A stretch of 64,000 nt of DNA from JAHEAO01 sp942492375 (GTDB taxonomy: Bacteria > Pseudomonadota > Alphaproteobacteria > Rhodobacterales > Rhodobacteraceae), in assembly GCA_942492375.1 (NCBI GenBank), contig CALOEL010000007.1, positions 124,001 through 188,000 on the forward strand. The letters are read 5' to 3'. Both the position numbers and the translations under genes were made by a program. A model generated the notes under the pieces. The model ran no database searches. It was not told the origin of the DNA and saw nothing but the letters and a program-made list of their open reading frames with translations. Below are positions 8,971 to 17,424 of this stretch, in pieces (the stretch's first letter is position 1; each line of letters opens with the position of its first letter).

Positions 8971-9133
8971 GTTTGCATTGGTCCCGATATGCAGTGTCGA
9001 ACCAGATGGCCCCATAACCTTTGACAAACCTCGCCCGACTTGCCATCAATTTGACATGGGGTCGATGCGAACACCCCGTGAGGCGACAAGCCCAAGATTC
9101 GCATCCGGAACCTGAATTCAGGAAGGATGCGCC

Positions 9134-9946
9134 ATGACCGCCCCCAATGAAATAACCGTGCCGCAGCTTCTGCGCCTGATCGGCACGCCGAACTGCCCCG
9201 TCATCGTGGATATCTCGATCGACCCGGATTTCGCCGAAGATCACTATCTGATCCCCGGTTCGTTCCGACATCCCCATACCGACATCGCCGGTCTCAAGGC
9301 GCGGCTGGCCGGACGGCCCTGCGTGGTCACCTGCCAGAAGGGGATCAAACTGTCGCAAGGCCTTGTCGCAAGACTGCGCGCAGATGGTATGCAGGCCGAA
9401 TATCTGCAAGGTGGGATGTATGGCTGGCGAGACGCCTCCGATACCTATCGTATACCCGCAGCGTCCCTGCCGGAACCGGTGGATGGCGCGACGCTTTGGG
9501 TCACCCGGCATCGCCCGAAGATCGACCGCATAGCCTGCCCCTGGCTGATCCGGCGGTTCGTCGACCCCGATGCCCGCTTTCTGTTCGTCTCGCCCGCCGA
9601 GGTCCAGGGGGTCGCCGATCGCTATGGGGCGACCCCCTTCGATATCGAGGGCGTCTTCTGGTCGCATCGCGGACCGCTTTGCACCTTCGACACCATGCTC
9701 GATGAGTTCGGCCTGCGTACCGAGGCGCTCGACCGGCTGTCGAAGGTCGTCCGCGGCGCCGATACCGACAGGCACGATCTCGCCCCCGAGGCTGCCGGAC
9801 TTCTGGCGATTTCGGTCGGTCTTTCCCGGCAATACCGCGACGATATCGAACAGCTTGATGCCGGGATGGCGCTTTATGATGCGTTCTACCGCTGGGCACG
9901 GGATGGTTTTGACGAGGGCCATGATTGGCCGGCGGACCGGGCATGA
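9134..9946 (+). CDS. Rhodanese-ChrB fusion, chromate resistance protein
   Basis: A 270-residue two-domain protein. Residues about 1-105 form a rhodanese-like domain with VVTCQKGIKLSQGLVA, where the cysteine would be the active-site thiol. Residues about 115-270 resemble the ChrB C-terminal domain, with WVTRHRPKIDRIACPWLIRRFVD and DPDARFLFV. In other bacteria ChrB-type proteins are chromate-linked regulators or accessory proteins. AAGGA precedes the ATG. The stop overlaps the ATG of the chromate transporter by 4 bases, implying translational coupling. The substrate of the rhodanese half is unknown, and chromate itself is inferred from the neighbour. Confidence 0.85.
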   Translation: MTAPNEITVPQLLRLIGTPNCPVIVDISIDPDFAEDHYLIPGSFRHPHTDIAGLKARLAGRPCVVTCQKGIKLSQGLVARLRADGMQAEYLQGGMYGWRDASDTYRIPAASLPEPVDGATLWVTRHRPKIDRIACPWLIRRFVDPDARFLFVSPAEVQGVADRYGATPFDIEGVFWSHRGPLCTFDTMLDEFGLRTEALDRLSKVVRGADTDRHDLAPEAAGLLAISVGLSRQYRDDIEQLDAGMALYDAFYRWARDGFDEGHDWPADRA

Positions 9947-11196
9947 CGATGCGAAACTGGCCCGACCTGATCCGCGTCTTCGGACGTATCGGCCTGATGT
10001 CGTTCGGCGGGCCGGCGGCGCAGATCGCGGTGATGCACCGCGAACTGGTCGAGGATCGCGCCCTGCTGACCGAGGACCAGTTCCTGCACGCGCTGTCCTT
10101 CTGCATGCTGCTGCCCGGACCAGAGGCGATGCAATTGGCCACCTATGCGGGCTGGCGGCTGCGGGGCGTGGCTGGCGGGTTGCTGGCCGGCGCGCTTTTC
10201 GTGCTGCCCGGCGCGCTGGTCATGCTGGCGCTCGTGATCGCCTACACGACATGGGGTCAGGTGGGCCTGGTCCAAGCGCTTTTTCTGGGGATCAAGGCAG
10301 CGGTCGTGATGATCGTCGTGCAGGCGCTGCTGCGGGTGGCGCGCAAGTCGCTTCGCTCGGCCGACCGCTGGGTGCTGGCTGGACTCGCCTTCGTGGCGAT
10401 CTTCTTTTTTGACATCCCCTTCCCCGTCATCATCGCTGCGGCGGCACTCTATGGCGCCTTTGCCGTCAAGACCGGTTCAATCGCGGCCATTGCGGCACCG
10501 GTCGGCGTCTCGACCCTGCAGACAGTGGCCACATGGGCCGTGATCTGGTGGGCGCCGGTTGCGCTGGCCTGGGCCACGGGAGCCGAGCGATTGACGGGGA
10601 TCGGGCTTTTTTTCTCGAAGCTCGCGGTGGTTACCTTCGGCGGAGCCTACGCCGTGCTTGCCTACATGACGCAGGAAGTGGTGGCCGAGAAGGGCTGGCT
10701 GACCACCGCAGAGATGGTCGACGGGTTGGGCCTCGCCGAAACCACGCCGGGGCCGTTGATCCTTGTGACCGAATTCGTTGGATATATCGCGGGATACGGC
10801 GCAGGGGGTATTCAGGCGGGGCTGCTCGCGGCCGGAATGACGCTTTGGGTGACCTTCGTTCCCTGCTTTCTGTGGATCTTCGCCGGGGCACCCTACCTCG
10901 AATGGGCCGGGAGCCGACCGCGGCTAGCGTCGGCGCTGTCCGCGATCACCGCTGCCGTCGTCGGCGTGATCCTGAATCTGTCCGTCTGGTTCGCGCTTCA
11001 CGTGTTCTTCGAAGAAACCGAAACCCTCGCCATAGGTCCGCTGACCGTACTGGTTCCCGGCCTCTCCGGGCTGAACGTCGCGGCAGCGGCACTCGCGGCG
11101 CTGTCCGGCATGCTGCTTTTCCGATTGCGGTTGGGTCTGCCTGCAGTGCTTGCCATTGCCGCCGCGGGCGGGGCGATCCTGACCGGCTGGACGTGA
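9943..11196 (+). CDS. chrA: Chromate transporter ChrA family
   Basis: The 417-residue membrane protein has the two-fold repeated CHR architecture. The first half contains RIGLMSFGGPAAQIAVMHRE and LPGPEAMQLATYAGW; the second contains KLAVVTFGGAYAVLAYMTQE and ETTPGPLILVTEFVGY. These are the duplicated signature blocks of long-chain ChrA, which exports chromate. The ATG overlaps the previous stop (ATGA), which decides the start over an upstream codon at 9925. It is co-transcribed with the rhodanese-ChrB gene. Transport of sulfate-like anions other than chromate is possible. Confidence 0.92.
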   Translation: MTMRNWPDLIRVFGRIGLMSFGGPAAQIAVMHRELVEDRALLTEDQFLHALSFCMLLPGPEAMQLATYAGWRLRGVAGGLLAGALFVLPGALVMLALVIAYTTWGQVGLVQALFLGIKAAVVMIVVQALLRVARKSLRSADRWVLAGLAFVAIFFFDIPFPVIIAAAALYGAFAVKTGSIAAIAAPVGVSTLQTVATWAVIWWAPVALAWATGAERLTGIGLFFSKLAVVTFGGAYAVLAYMTQEVVAEKGWLTTAEMVDGLGLAETTPGPLILVTEFVGYIAGYGAGGIQAGLLAAGMTLWVTFVPCFLWIFAGAPYLEWAGSRPRLASALSAITAAVVGVILNLSVWFALHVFFEETETLAIGPLTVLVPGLSGLNVAAAALAALSGMLLFRLRLGLPAVLAIAAAGGAILTGWT

Positions 11197-11277
11197 TCCC
11201 CGGGCCGCACCGTGCTCGCCCTTTTCTTCGGCATCGAATCCCGTATGGTGAGAACAGCGCTTCGCAAAGGAACGGCG

Positions 11278-11751
11278 ATGTCCCGATCCATCGACTATGG
11301 AAACCTGATGCACCGCGCGATGCGGGGTCTGATCCAGGAGGTTCTGGAAGGCGTCGCGAAGGACGGCTTACCCGGACAGCACCACTTCTTCATCACCTTC
11401 GACACGATGCATCCGGATGTCGAACTCGCGGACTGGTTGTCGGATCGCTATCCCGACGAGATGACCGTCGTCATCCAGCACTGGTTCGACAATCTCGTCG
11501 TCAGTGACGAAGGCTTCTCGATCACGCTGAATTTCGGCGACAGTCCGGAACCGCTCTATATCCCGTATGATGCGATCAAGACCTTCGTCGATCCTTCCGT
11601 CGAATTCGGCCTGCGGTTCGAGACCCAGCCCCAAGAGGACGACGAGAGCGACGACGACGAGGCGAACGAACCGTTGTTGGAAGACGCCGAACATGGCGCC
11701 GCCGACAAGAAGGATGCCGATATCGTCCGGCTCGACAGCTTCCGCAAGTAG
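11278..11751 (+). CDS. sspB: ClpXP adaptor SspB, alphaproteobacterial type
   Basis: The 157-residue protein matches the SspB fold: MSRSIDYGNLMHRAMRG at the N-terminus, then HHFFITFDTMHPDVELADWL and MTVVIQHWFDNLVV. The acidic C-terminus after residue 120 ends IVRLDSFRK, resembling the tail that docks on ClpX. SspB tethers ssrA-tagged proteins to ClpXP. AAAGGA lies 7 bases before the ATG at 11278, which I prefer to longer frames. The tag it should read is encoded by the tmRNA 3 kb upstream and begins ANDN, compatible with SspB-type recognition. It is monocistronic as far as I can see. Confidence 0.88.
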   Translation: MSRSIDYGNLMHRAMRGLIQEVLEGVAKDGLPGQHHFFITFDTMHPDVELADWLSDRYPDEMTVVIQHWFDNLVVSDEGFSITLNFGDSPEPLYIPYDAIKTFVDPSVEFGLRFETQPQEDDESDDDEANEPLLEDAEHGAADKKDADIVRLDSFRK

Positions 11752-11834
11752 CACGGCCCCGCCGTCGATACCGCTTTCACATTTTCGCCATGGTCGTTGA
11801 CTACGCGTTTCGGTGACGTGACGGAGATTGCCCA

Positions 11835-12425
11835 ATGTTTGGACTGTTCAGAAAAACGGACGCGAAGCCGGAAGGTGTTCTTGTCATCGCGCGGCTTACA
11901 TCGCGGATAGAACCGATGGATCGCGGCGAGGTCTTCGAGGATCCGTTGGCCGAAATCCTGCAGAGCAAGGGATTTGGCGTGGTGACAGGCGGCGGCTCAA
12001 TGTTGGACGGCGAGGGCGAGATCACCTATATCGACCTGGAGATTGTCTTGGACAGTCTGTCGGATCCTGCACTTGACGGAATCGCCACGGCACTGGAATC
12101 GCTTGGCGCGCCCAAAGGATCGGTGCTGCATGATGCCGACGACTCCACGCTCCGTGAATTTGGCAAGAACGAGGGCCTTGGCATCTATCTGGATGGCGTC
12201 AACCTGCCGGATGAGGTCTATCAAACCGTCACGACGGAAGACGTTATCGACGCCTGTCGTGCTGCTCTTGGCGACGCCGGGCGCTATCACGGTTCGCGCA
12301 CCATGGCCGAACGCACGGCACTTTACTTCTACGGGCCGGATTTCGAGACGATGAAGGCAGGCATTTCCGGGATACTGTCCGAGAATGCGTTGTGCCAGAA
12401 TGCGCTGATGAAACAGGTGGCCTGA
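11835..12425 (+). CDS. Hypothetical protein, 196 residues
   Basis: I do not recognise this protein. It has no signal peptide or membrane segment and is rich in acidic residues. Visible landmarks are MFGLFRKTD at the start, VVTGGGSMLDGEGEITYIDLEI around residues 50-70, and AERTALYFYGPDF near the C-terminus. The coding character is good (consistent third-position GC) and GGAG precedes the ATG. It lies between sspB and fumC on the same strand with separate gaps of about 80-90 bp, so it may be transcribed alone. Confidence 0.7.
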   Translation: MFGLFRKTDAKPEGVLVIARLTSRIEPMDRGEVFEDPLAEILQSKGFGVVTGGGSMLDGEGEITYIDLEIVLDSLSDPALDGIATALESLGAPKGSVLHDADDSTLREFGKNEGLGIYLDGVNLPDEVYQTVTTEDVIDACRAALGDAGRYHGSRTMAERTALYFYGPDFETMKAGISGILSENALCQNALMKQVA

Positions 12426-12517
12426 CAGCATGATCCGGGCCAAATCGCCGGTTTCAATATTGATCATGCGACTGGGCTAGGCCACAAGGCAGCAACACCG
12501 AAAACCGGAGGCCCGCT

Positions 12518-13909
12518 ATGATCAAGACCCGCACTGAATCCGACAGCTTCGGCCCGCTGGAGGTTCCCGCCGACAAGTATTGGGGCGCGCAGACCCAGCG
12601 TTCGATCCTGAACTTCCCGATCGGGTGGGAGAAGCAGCCCGTCGCGATCGTCAGGGCGCTTGGCGTCATCAAGCAGGCCTGCGCGACGCTCAACAAGGCG
12701 CAGGGCGCGCTCGACGGTGACAAGGCGGACGCCATCATCCAGGCCGCCAACGAAGTGGTTGCGGGCAAGCTCGACGACAATTTCCCGCTGGTCGTCTGGC
12801 AGACTGGGTCCGGGACGCAGTCGAACATGAACGCGAACGAGGTGATCGCGAACCGCGCCATCGAGATCCTCGGCGGCAAGATCGGGTCAAAGGACCCGGT
12901 GCATCCGAACGATCACGTGAACATGGGTCAGTCCTCTAACGACACTTTCCCGACCGCGATGCATATCGCCGTTGCGATGACCGCCCATGACGTGCTGCTG
13001 CCTGGCCTGGCCAAGCTGCATTTCGCGCTGGAGGCGAAGGTCAAGGAATTCGACGGCATCATCAAGATCGGCCGCACGCATACGATGGACGCGACGCCGC
13101 TAACGCTGGCGCAGGAATTTTCGGGCTACGCCCATCAGGTCGCGATGGGGATCGAGCGGATCAAGGGCGCGCTGCCGCGAATCTACGAGCTGGCGCAGGG
13201 CGGCACGGCGGTCGGCACCGGCCTGAATACCCGCAAGGGCTGGAGCGGCGCGGTCGCCCGCGAGATCGCCGAAATCACCGGCCTGCCCTTCGTGACCGCT
13301 CCGAACAAGTTCGAGGCGCTGGCCGCGCATGACGCGCTGGTCGAGATGTCCGGTGCGGTCAAGACCGTTGCCGCCAGCCTCTTCAAGATCGCCAATGACA
13401 TCCGGCTGCTTGGCTCCGGACCCCGCTGCGGTCTGGGCGAATTGATGCTGCCGGAAAACGAGCCGGGGTCGTCGATTATGCCCGGTAAGGTCAACCCGAC
13501 CCAGTGCGAGGCGATGACGCAGGTGTGCGCGCATGTCTTCGGCAATGACGCCGCCGTGGGCTTCGCCGGATCGCAGGGCCATTTCGAGCTGAATGTCTAC
13601 AAACCGATGATGGCCTACAACGTCCTGCAGGCGATGCAGCTTCTGGGCGATGCCTGCGGCGCCTTCACCGACAATTGCGTCATCGGCATCCGCGCCGATC
13701 GGGACCGGATCGAAAAACTGATGCGCGAAAGTCTGATGCTGGTCACCGCGCTTGCGCCCGAGATCGGCTATGACAACGCCACCACGGTCGCCAAGACCGC
13801 GCACAAGAACGGCACGACGCTGAAGGAAGAAGCCATCAATCTTGGATTTGTGGATGCCGAAACGTTCGATCGCGTCGTGCGTCCGGAAAAGATGATCGGC
13901 CCGAAATGA
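12518..13909 (+). CDS. fumC: Fumarate hydratase, class II
   Basis: The 463-residue enzyme interconverts fumarate and malate in the citric acid cycle and belongs to the iron-independent class II group. It has the fumarase opening TRTESDSFGPLEVPADKYWGAQ, the substrate-binding block GSGTQSNMNANEV and the superfamily signature GSSIMPGKVNP at about residues 317-327. Length is normal. GGAGG precedes the ATG. Its last codons overlap the next small gene (ATGA), so fumC, DUF4169 and a ribbon-helix-helix gene form a translationally coupled set. Confidence 0.97.
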   Translation: MIKTRTESDSFGPLEVPADKYWGAQTQRSILNFPIGWEKQPVAIVRALGVIKQACATLNKAQGALDGDKADAIIQAANEVVAGKLDDNFPLVVWQTGSGTQSNMNANEVIANRAIEILGGKIGSKDPVHPNDHVNMGQSSNDTFPTAMHIAVAMTAHDVLLPGLAKLHFALEAKVKEFDGIIKIGRTHTMDATPLTLAQEFSGYAHQVAMGIERIKGALPRIYELAQGGTAVGTGLNTRKGWSGAVAREIAEITGLPFVTAPNKFEALAAHDALVEMSGAVKTVAASLFKIANDIRLLGSGPRCGLGELMLPENEPGSSIMPGKVNPTQCEAMTQVCAHVFGNDAAVGFAGSQGHFELNVYKPMMAYNVLQAMQLLGDACGAFTDNCVIGIRADRDRIEKLMRESLMLVTALAPEIGYDNATTVAKTAHKNGTTLKEEAINLGFVDAETFDRVVRPEKMIGPK

Positions 13910-14091
13910 CCGACACACCGATCAATCTGAACCGCGCCCGCAAGGACAGGGCGCGGGCCGAGGACCGTGCGAAAGCCGATGCGAATGCCGTCAAGTTCGG
14001 CATGACCAAGGCCGAGAAGGTATTGGCAGCCGCCCGCAGCCAGCGCGCCGCGCGGATACTGGACGGTCATCAGGTCGAAGACGACGAATGA
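13906..14091 (+). CDS. DUF4169 family protein
   Basis: A 61-residue, highly charged protein starting MTDTPINLNRARKDRARAEDRAK and probably a single helix for most of its length. The composition and opening (NLNRARK) fit DUF4169, a small family of unknown function found next to class II fumarase in Rhodobacterales. Its ATG overlaps the fumC stop by 4 bases, and its own stop overlaps the next ATG by 4 bases, so all three are likely translated together. Confidence 0.8.
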   Translation: MTDTPINLNRARKDRARAEDRAKADANAVKFGMTKAEKVLAAARSQRAARILDGHQVEDDE

Positions 14092-14333
14092 ACGCGCGCC
14101 CGGTCAAACGCTCGCTGACCCTGCGGGGTCACCGAACGAGCGTTTCTCTGGAGGATGAGTTCTGGTCCGCCTTTCGACAGATCGCCCGCGAAAGAGACCG
14201 GGCGATCAACGATCTGGCTTCGGAAATAGACGCATCGCGCCATCCCGACACCGGGTTGGCGACTGCGATCAGGCTGTATGTCTTGGACTATTACAGGGTC
14301 CGGGGTGAGGAGACCGGGGGTCAGAGCGAATAG
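14088..14333 (+). CDS. Ribbon-helix-helix domain protein
   Basis: An 81-residue protein with KRSLTLRGHRTSVSLEDEFWSAF, a beta strand and helix typical of a ribbon-helix-helix DNA-binding fold, followed by a second helix ERDRAINDLASEID. It is probably a small DNA-binding or antitoxin-like regulator; the target is unknown. It overlaps DUF4169 by 4 bases. Its 3' end overlaps, tail to tail, the last 13 bases of a minus-strand gene. Confidence 0.8.
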   Translation: MNARPVKRSLTLRGHRTSVSLEDEFWSAFRQIARERDRAINDLASEIDASRHPDTGLATAIRLYVLDYYRVRGEETGGQSE

Positions 14334-14584
14334 AGCGCGCTTCGCAGTTTTTCGCTGGTATCGAGTTGCTGACGTTCACTCTTCGTCAATGACAATCTGG
14401 ATATCTTCGAGGAAACGAGTTCGGTGCCGAAGATCGAAGCGATCTCGTCTCGCGTCACGCCTTCCGGCTCCTGCTCTTCCTGAACCGGGCGCCGTGAGAA
14501 GCGCCAGACCGGCAATGCGATTCGAAACACCGGGCGCTGGTGCCCCGTGTCGATCGGCTGATTTTCGCTCGTCAAATAGGTCAT
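14321..14584 (-). CDS. Hypothetical protein, 87 residues, with a site-rich promoter region
   Basis: I do not recognise the family. The protein starts MTYLTSENQPIDTGHQRPVF and continues with a basic middle and a helical C-terminus (TRDEIASIFG, then LTKSERQQLDTSEKLRSALYSL). It has no membrane segment. It could be a small regulator or structural protein. Support for a real gene is the ATG, sensible coding character and an unusually AT-rich, motif-dense 226 bp upstream region that would serve only this gene. Its last codons overlap the end of the ribbon-helix-helix gene on the other strand. Confidence 0.6.
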   Translation of the reverse strand: MTYLTSENQPIDTGHQRPVFRIALPVWRFSRRPVQEEQEPEGVTRDEIASIFGTELVSSKISRLSLTKSERQQLDTSEKLRSALYSL

Positions 14585-14712
14585 CGGATGAAATCCCCCC
14601 GGATTTGCATTCTCGTCATACGAAAAAATATCACGCCGGTGAAGTGCATTTGCGGGGAATTAGTAAACAAAATGCAACCCGTGATTTAAATGCAAACCAC
14701 GAAATCCATTTA

Positions 14713-14727
14713 TTAACAATGCATTAA
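14713..14727. promoter_or_regulatory. CtrA-type binding site (TTAA-N7-TTAA)
   Basis: The bases read TTAA, then CAATGCA, then TTAA, which is the full spacing of the alphaproteobacterial CtrA consensus. It is about 130 bp upstream of the 87-residue gene and within its AT-rich leader, where chance TTAA pairs are more likely. Confidence 0.5.
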
Positions 14728-14753
14728 TAAAAATGCCCCGGATTCTATCCACA

Positions 14754-14772
14754 AAGTGACGTGGGGTCACTT
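14754..14772. promoter_or_regulatory. Palindrome AAGTGAC-N5-GTCACTT
   Basis: A perfect 7-base inverted repeat with a GTGGG spacer, suitable for a dimeric regulator. It is in the AT-rich region upstream of the 87-residue gene, just 3' of the P450 gene. The cognate protein is unknown. Confidence 0.5.
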
Positions 14773-14810
14773 ATTTGCAAAATGCAGTTCTCTTAGATGA
14801 TTCGACGGAA

Positions 14811-16163
14811 TCAAACTCTTTTTTTAACGTTGAGCCAAATGCCGCCGACCGATCTGACGGTGAGATGCGCGACCGGAACCGGCCGATCTGATTCGCCGGT
14901 CCGAATCACGAAGTGCCGGGCGAACAATGCCAACAGAAGCGGTCCCTCGATCATTGCAAAGCCGGCGCCCGGGCAGACTCTTGGGCCCGCTGAAAACGGC
15001 AGGAACGCATCTCGAAGGCATGCTCGGCCCGCCTCGGTTGCGTAGCGCTCTGGCCGGAACAGGTCGGGATCGTCCCATATTCGTTCATGCCGGTGCAGGT
15101 GCCACGGGCTGATCACGATCTGGGCCTGCTTTGGCAAATCCCGGTCTCGGAACCGCTCAATTCGCGTGGTTTCACGGACCATCATCGGCACTGGTGGATA
15201 TAACCGCAACGCCTCTCGGAACACGTCGCGGGTAAGTACCAGCTTCGCTACATCCGACATTCCAGGGTTGTCGTCCAAGGCGGCTGCCTCGGCCGCGACG
15301 CGAGCCTGCGCCTCTGGATGGGTCGCCAGAAGGTAAAGCGACCAGGCCAGCGCTGATGCGCTGGTCTCGTGCCCGGCCAGAAAGAAGATCGCGACCTGGT
15401 CGACCATTTCCTCGGCGTCGAAGGTCTGGCCGGTTTCCGGGTCCGGGGTCGAAAGGATCTTGGTGCAGAGGTCATCCGGCGCCGTCCCCGCCGCAATCTC
15501 CGCGCGGCGCGCCACGACGAGTCGCCGGATGAGCTTCCGAATTTCCCGTGCCGCACGGAGGGCGCGGCGGCGATGAAACCTCGGGACCCAGTGCGGCAAT
15601 GGCAGGAACGCGGCGATATTGAGGATCGGCTGGCTTCGCTGGTAGTCGCGGAACCGCCGAAAAACCTGGGCGGCGACCACGTCCGATATCGGGATCGAGA
15701 AGAGCGTGCGAAAGATCACATCCGCCGCTACATGGCTGGTCTCGGCTTCCATCTCGATATCGCCCTGCGCGGTTTCGAGGCGCGCGATGGCGGCCTGCCC
15801 TGCCGCCAGCATTGCCGGGAAGGTGTCACGCAGCCTGCCGCCCTCGAAAGCGGGGTTGATGATCCGCCGCTGCCGCTTCCAGGTCTCGCCATTTGTGAGA
15901 AAGACGGAATTTCCCAGAAGCGGCCGCAGACCTTCGGCGATCCGGTCGGACTTGGGAAACTCGCCGGGACGTTCGCGCAACACTTCGCGAACTAGGTCAG
16001 GCTGGTTTATCAGATAGGAGCGAAAGAACGGCGTGCGGAACTCGGCCATCCAGGCCCGGTAGAGCCGCGCGGGCTGGGCCGAGAGGATATCCTGTCGGAA
16101 CAGTCGGAAATAGCGCCAGAGCGAGACCTTGTCAGGACGGGCTTCGGGTTTGGGGGCTGTCAT
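14811..16163 (-). CDS. Cytochrome P450
   Basis: A 450-residue soluble bacterial P450 monooxygenase. The I-helix oxygen-binding motif is AGHETSASAL, the K-helix ExxR is in REALRLYP, and the haem loop is FLPFSAGPRVCPGAGFAM, with the proximal cysteine at residue 397. Substrate is not evident. The start ATG overlaps the stop of the upstream alpha/beta hydrolase-like gene (ATGA), and ccdA precedes both, so they form a probable three-gene operon. No ferredoxin or reductase gene is adjacent, so redox partners must come from elsewhere. Confidence 0.95.
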   Translation of the reverse strand: MTAPKPEARPDKVSLWRYFRLFRQDILSAQPARLYRAWMAEFRTPFFRSYLINQPDLVREVLRERPGEFPKSDRIAEGLRPLLGNSVFLTNGETWKRQRRIINPAFEGGRLRDTFPAMLAAGQAAIARLETAQGDIEMEAETSHVAADVIFRTLFSIPISDVVAAQVFRRFRDYQRSQPILNIAAFLPLPHWVPRFHRRRALRAAREIRKLIRRLVVARRAEIAAGTAPDDLCTKILSTPDPETGQTFDAEEMVDQVAIFFLAGHETSASALAWSLYLLATHPEAQARVAAEAAALDDNPGMSDVAKLVLTRDVFREALRLYPPVPMMVRETTRIERFRDRDLPKQAQIVISPWHLHRHERIWDDPDLFRPERYATEAGRACLRDAFLPFSAGPRVCPGAGFAMIEGPLLLALFARHFVIRTGESDRPVPVAHLTVRSVGGIWLNVKKRV

Positions 16164-17368
16164 GCCGCCATGGATGTATGCGGAGAGGCTGCCACGTCAA
16201 TCCGGTTTCGGGAGGGCGCGCGGTTCGCGAAGCGCTCGGCAAGGGTCCGCGGGCCCGCGGTTATGGCAAAATAGTCGTAGTCGCCCGGCTCGTCGAACGC
16301 ACACAGGTATTGGAAATGCAGCCGGAAGAATCGCCAGCGCAATTCGCGCCACCTGGCGGTGCTGAGCGTCTGGGTGAACGCGGCCGAGATCACCAGAGGC
16401 CAGCGCTGACCTTCGGGCGCTACGCCGCTTACGGCGACCGGATCGCATAGCGCGAAGCAACAGCCGTCGCCCGGCGCGGTCACGTCGACCCAGGTCAGAC
16501 TGCCGGATTTCGACAAATCGTGCAGATCGCTTCTCAGACGATGCGCGTTAGGCAGGAACGAGATCATCGGGATGGCCTGTCCCAAGGTCAGCAGCGCGAG
16601 CCGGGGCCCGGTGCGTGGCACCCTGCCCTCGCGCACCAGATCGGCCAGGATGGAGACTGCAAGATGGGCGCCCGAAGAATGGCCCACCACCAGAACCTCG
16701 TCCGCATCGCCGGTCAGCGCGGCGGCGATCTGGTGGCGGAAAATGTTCATCCGTTCCTCCAATGCCTCGGGATAGGCGCCGCCATTCCCCGCGGCGAATG
16801 CAAAATCGTGCATCAGGTAATAGGCAAAGAGCTTGTGGTCGAGTCGTGGAAAGAGACGCATCAGGTAGACGAAGATGGGCAGGGCCACGATCCAACCGGT
16901 CCCCGGATAGACAAGCCTTGACACCAGCGCCCCTGCGACCCAAGCGACCGTCACCGCAACGAGAACCTGTAGAAGCAGCATCCCCACCGGGTAGAGCGCC
17001 GCGATCACCGGACCCTTGCGCAGCCACATCAGGCGCCGCAGCGCCCCGCTGCGAATGTAGAGCCAGGCGGTTCGGACCAACTGCCAGTAGGTCGCGACAA
17101 TCCCGTTCGACATAGAGCGGCGCACGATATCCGACCAGACCAGCACCTCGACCTCCGACCGGACCTGCACGCCTTCGATTTCCGCGAAGACCGTCCAGCC
17201 GTAGTTTTCGCCGCCCTGCCGTCCTTCCAGTTCAAGCTCGTAGCCAGAAATCTCTGACTGGTCCTCGCCTTCCTTGCGGTAAAGCTCTCGGTAGCGGCGC
17301 GGGGGGAAAGGGTCGTAGCCAGGCAGGTAGAACACCCGACGTGTCGTCACCTTCTGTTGATCAGTCAT
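16160..17368 (-). CDS. Membrane-associated alpha/beta hydrolase-like protein
   Basis: A 402-residue protein. Residues about 130-175 hold two hydrophobic segments (ALYPVGMLLLQVLVAVTVAWVA and IVALPIFVYLM), and the following half contains VLVVGHSSGAHLAVSIL, a G-x-S-x-G nucleophile elbow with Ser231. This suggests a membrane-anchored esterase or lipase-like enzyme; no substrate can be named. The ATG at 17368 (MTDQQKVTTRRVFYLPGYDP) is preferred to the open frame reaching 17518, which overlaps the ccdA gene. The stop overlaps the P450 start by 4 bases, so the two products may act on one substrate. Confidence 0.72.
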   Translation of the reverse strand: MTDQQKVTTRRVFYLPGYDPFPPRRYRELYRKEGEDQSEISGYELELEGRQGGENYGWTVFAEIEGVQVRSEVEVLVWSDIVRRSMSNGIVATYWQLVRTAWLYIRSGALRRLMWLRKGPVIAALYPVGMLLLQVLVAVTVAWVAGALVSRLVYPGTGWIVALPIFVYLMRLFPRLDHKLFAYYLMHDFAFAAGNGGAYPEALEERMNIFRHQIAAALTGDADEVLVVGHSSGAHLAVSILADLVREGRVPRTGPRLALLTLGQAIPMISFLPNAHRLRSDLHDLSKSGSLTWVDVTAPGDGCCFALCDPVAVSGVAPEGQRWPLVISAAFTQTLSTARWRELRWRFFRLHFQYLCAFDEPGDYDYFAITAGPRTLAERFANRAPSRNRIDVAASPHTSMAA

Positions 17369-17424
17369 GCCTGCGCCCCATCTGTCCCAAGCGCAGTCTA
17401 CCCATAATTCAGGCCAAATTAAGC

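Larger units (their letters stand above)
14585..14810 (-). promoter_or_regulatory. AT-rich intergenic region with repeated TTTGCA motifs
   Basis: This gap lies after the P450 stop and before the 87-residue gene. It is much richer in A+T than its surroundings. TTTGCA or its complement TGCAAA recurs: TTTGCAT at 14604-14610, AAATGCAA near 14670 and 14687, and TTTGCAAAATGCAG at 14774-14787. A CtrA-like site and a palindrome (listed separately) also lie here. The repeats suggest binding by one or more regulators; which protein binds is not shown. Confidence 0.55.

Noticed and set aside
7945..9027. Long minus-strand open frame of 360 codons
   Set aside because: It covers the tmRNA and is antisense to the DUF1194 gene. 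The reading is low in family-like features and is a shadow of GC-rich DNA.
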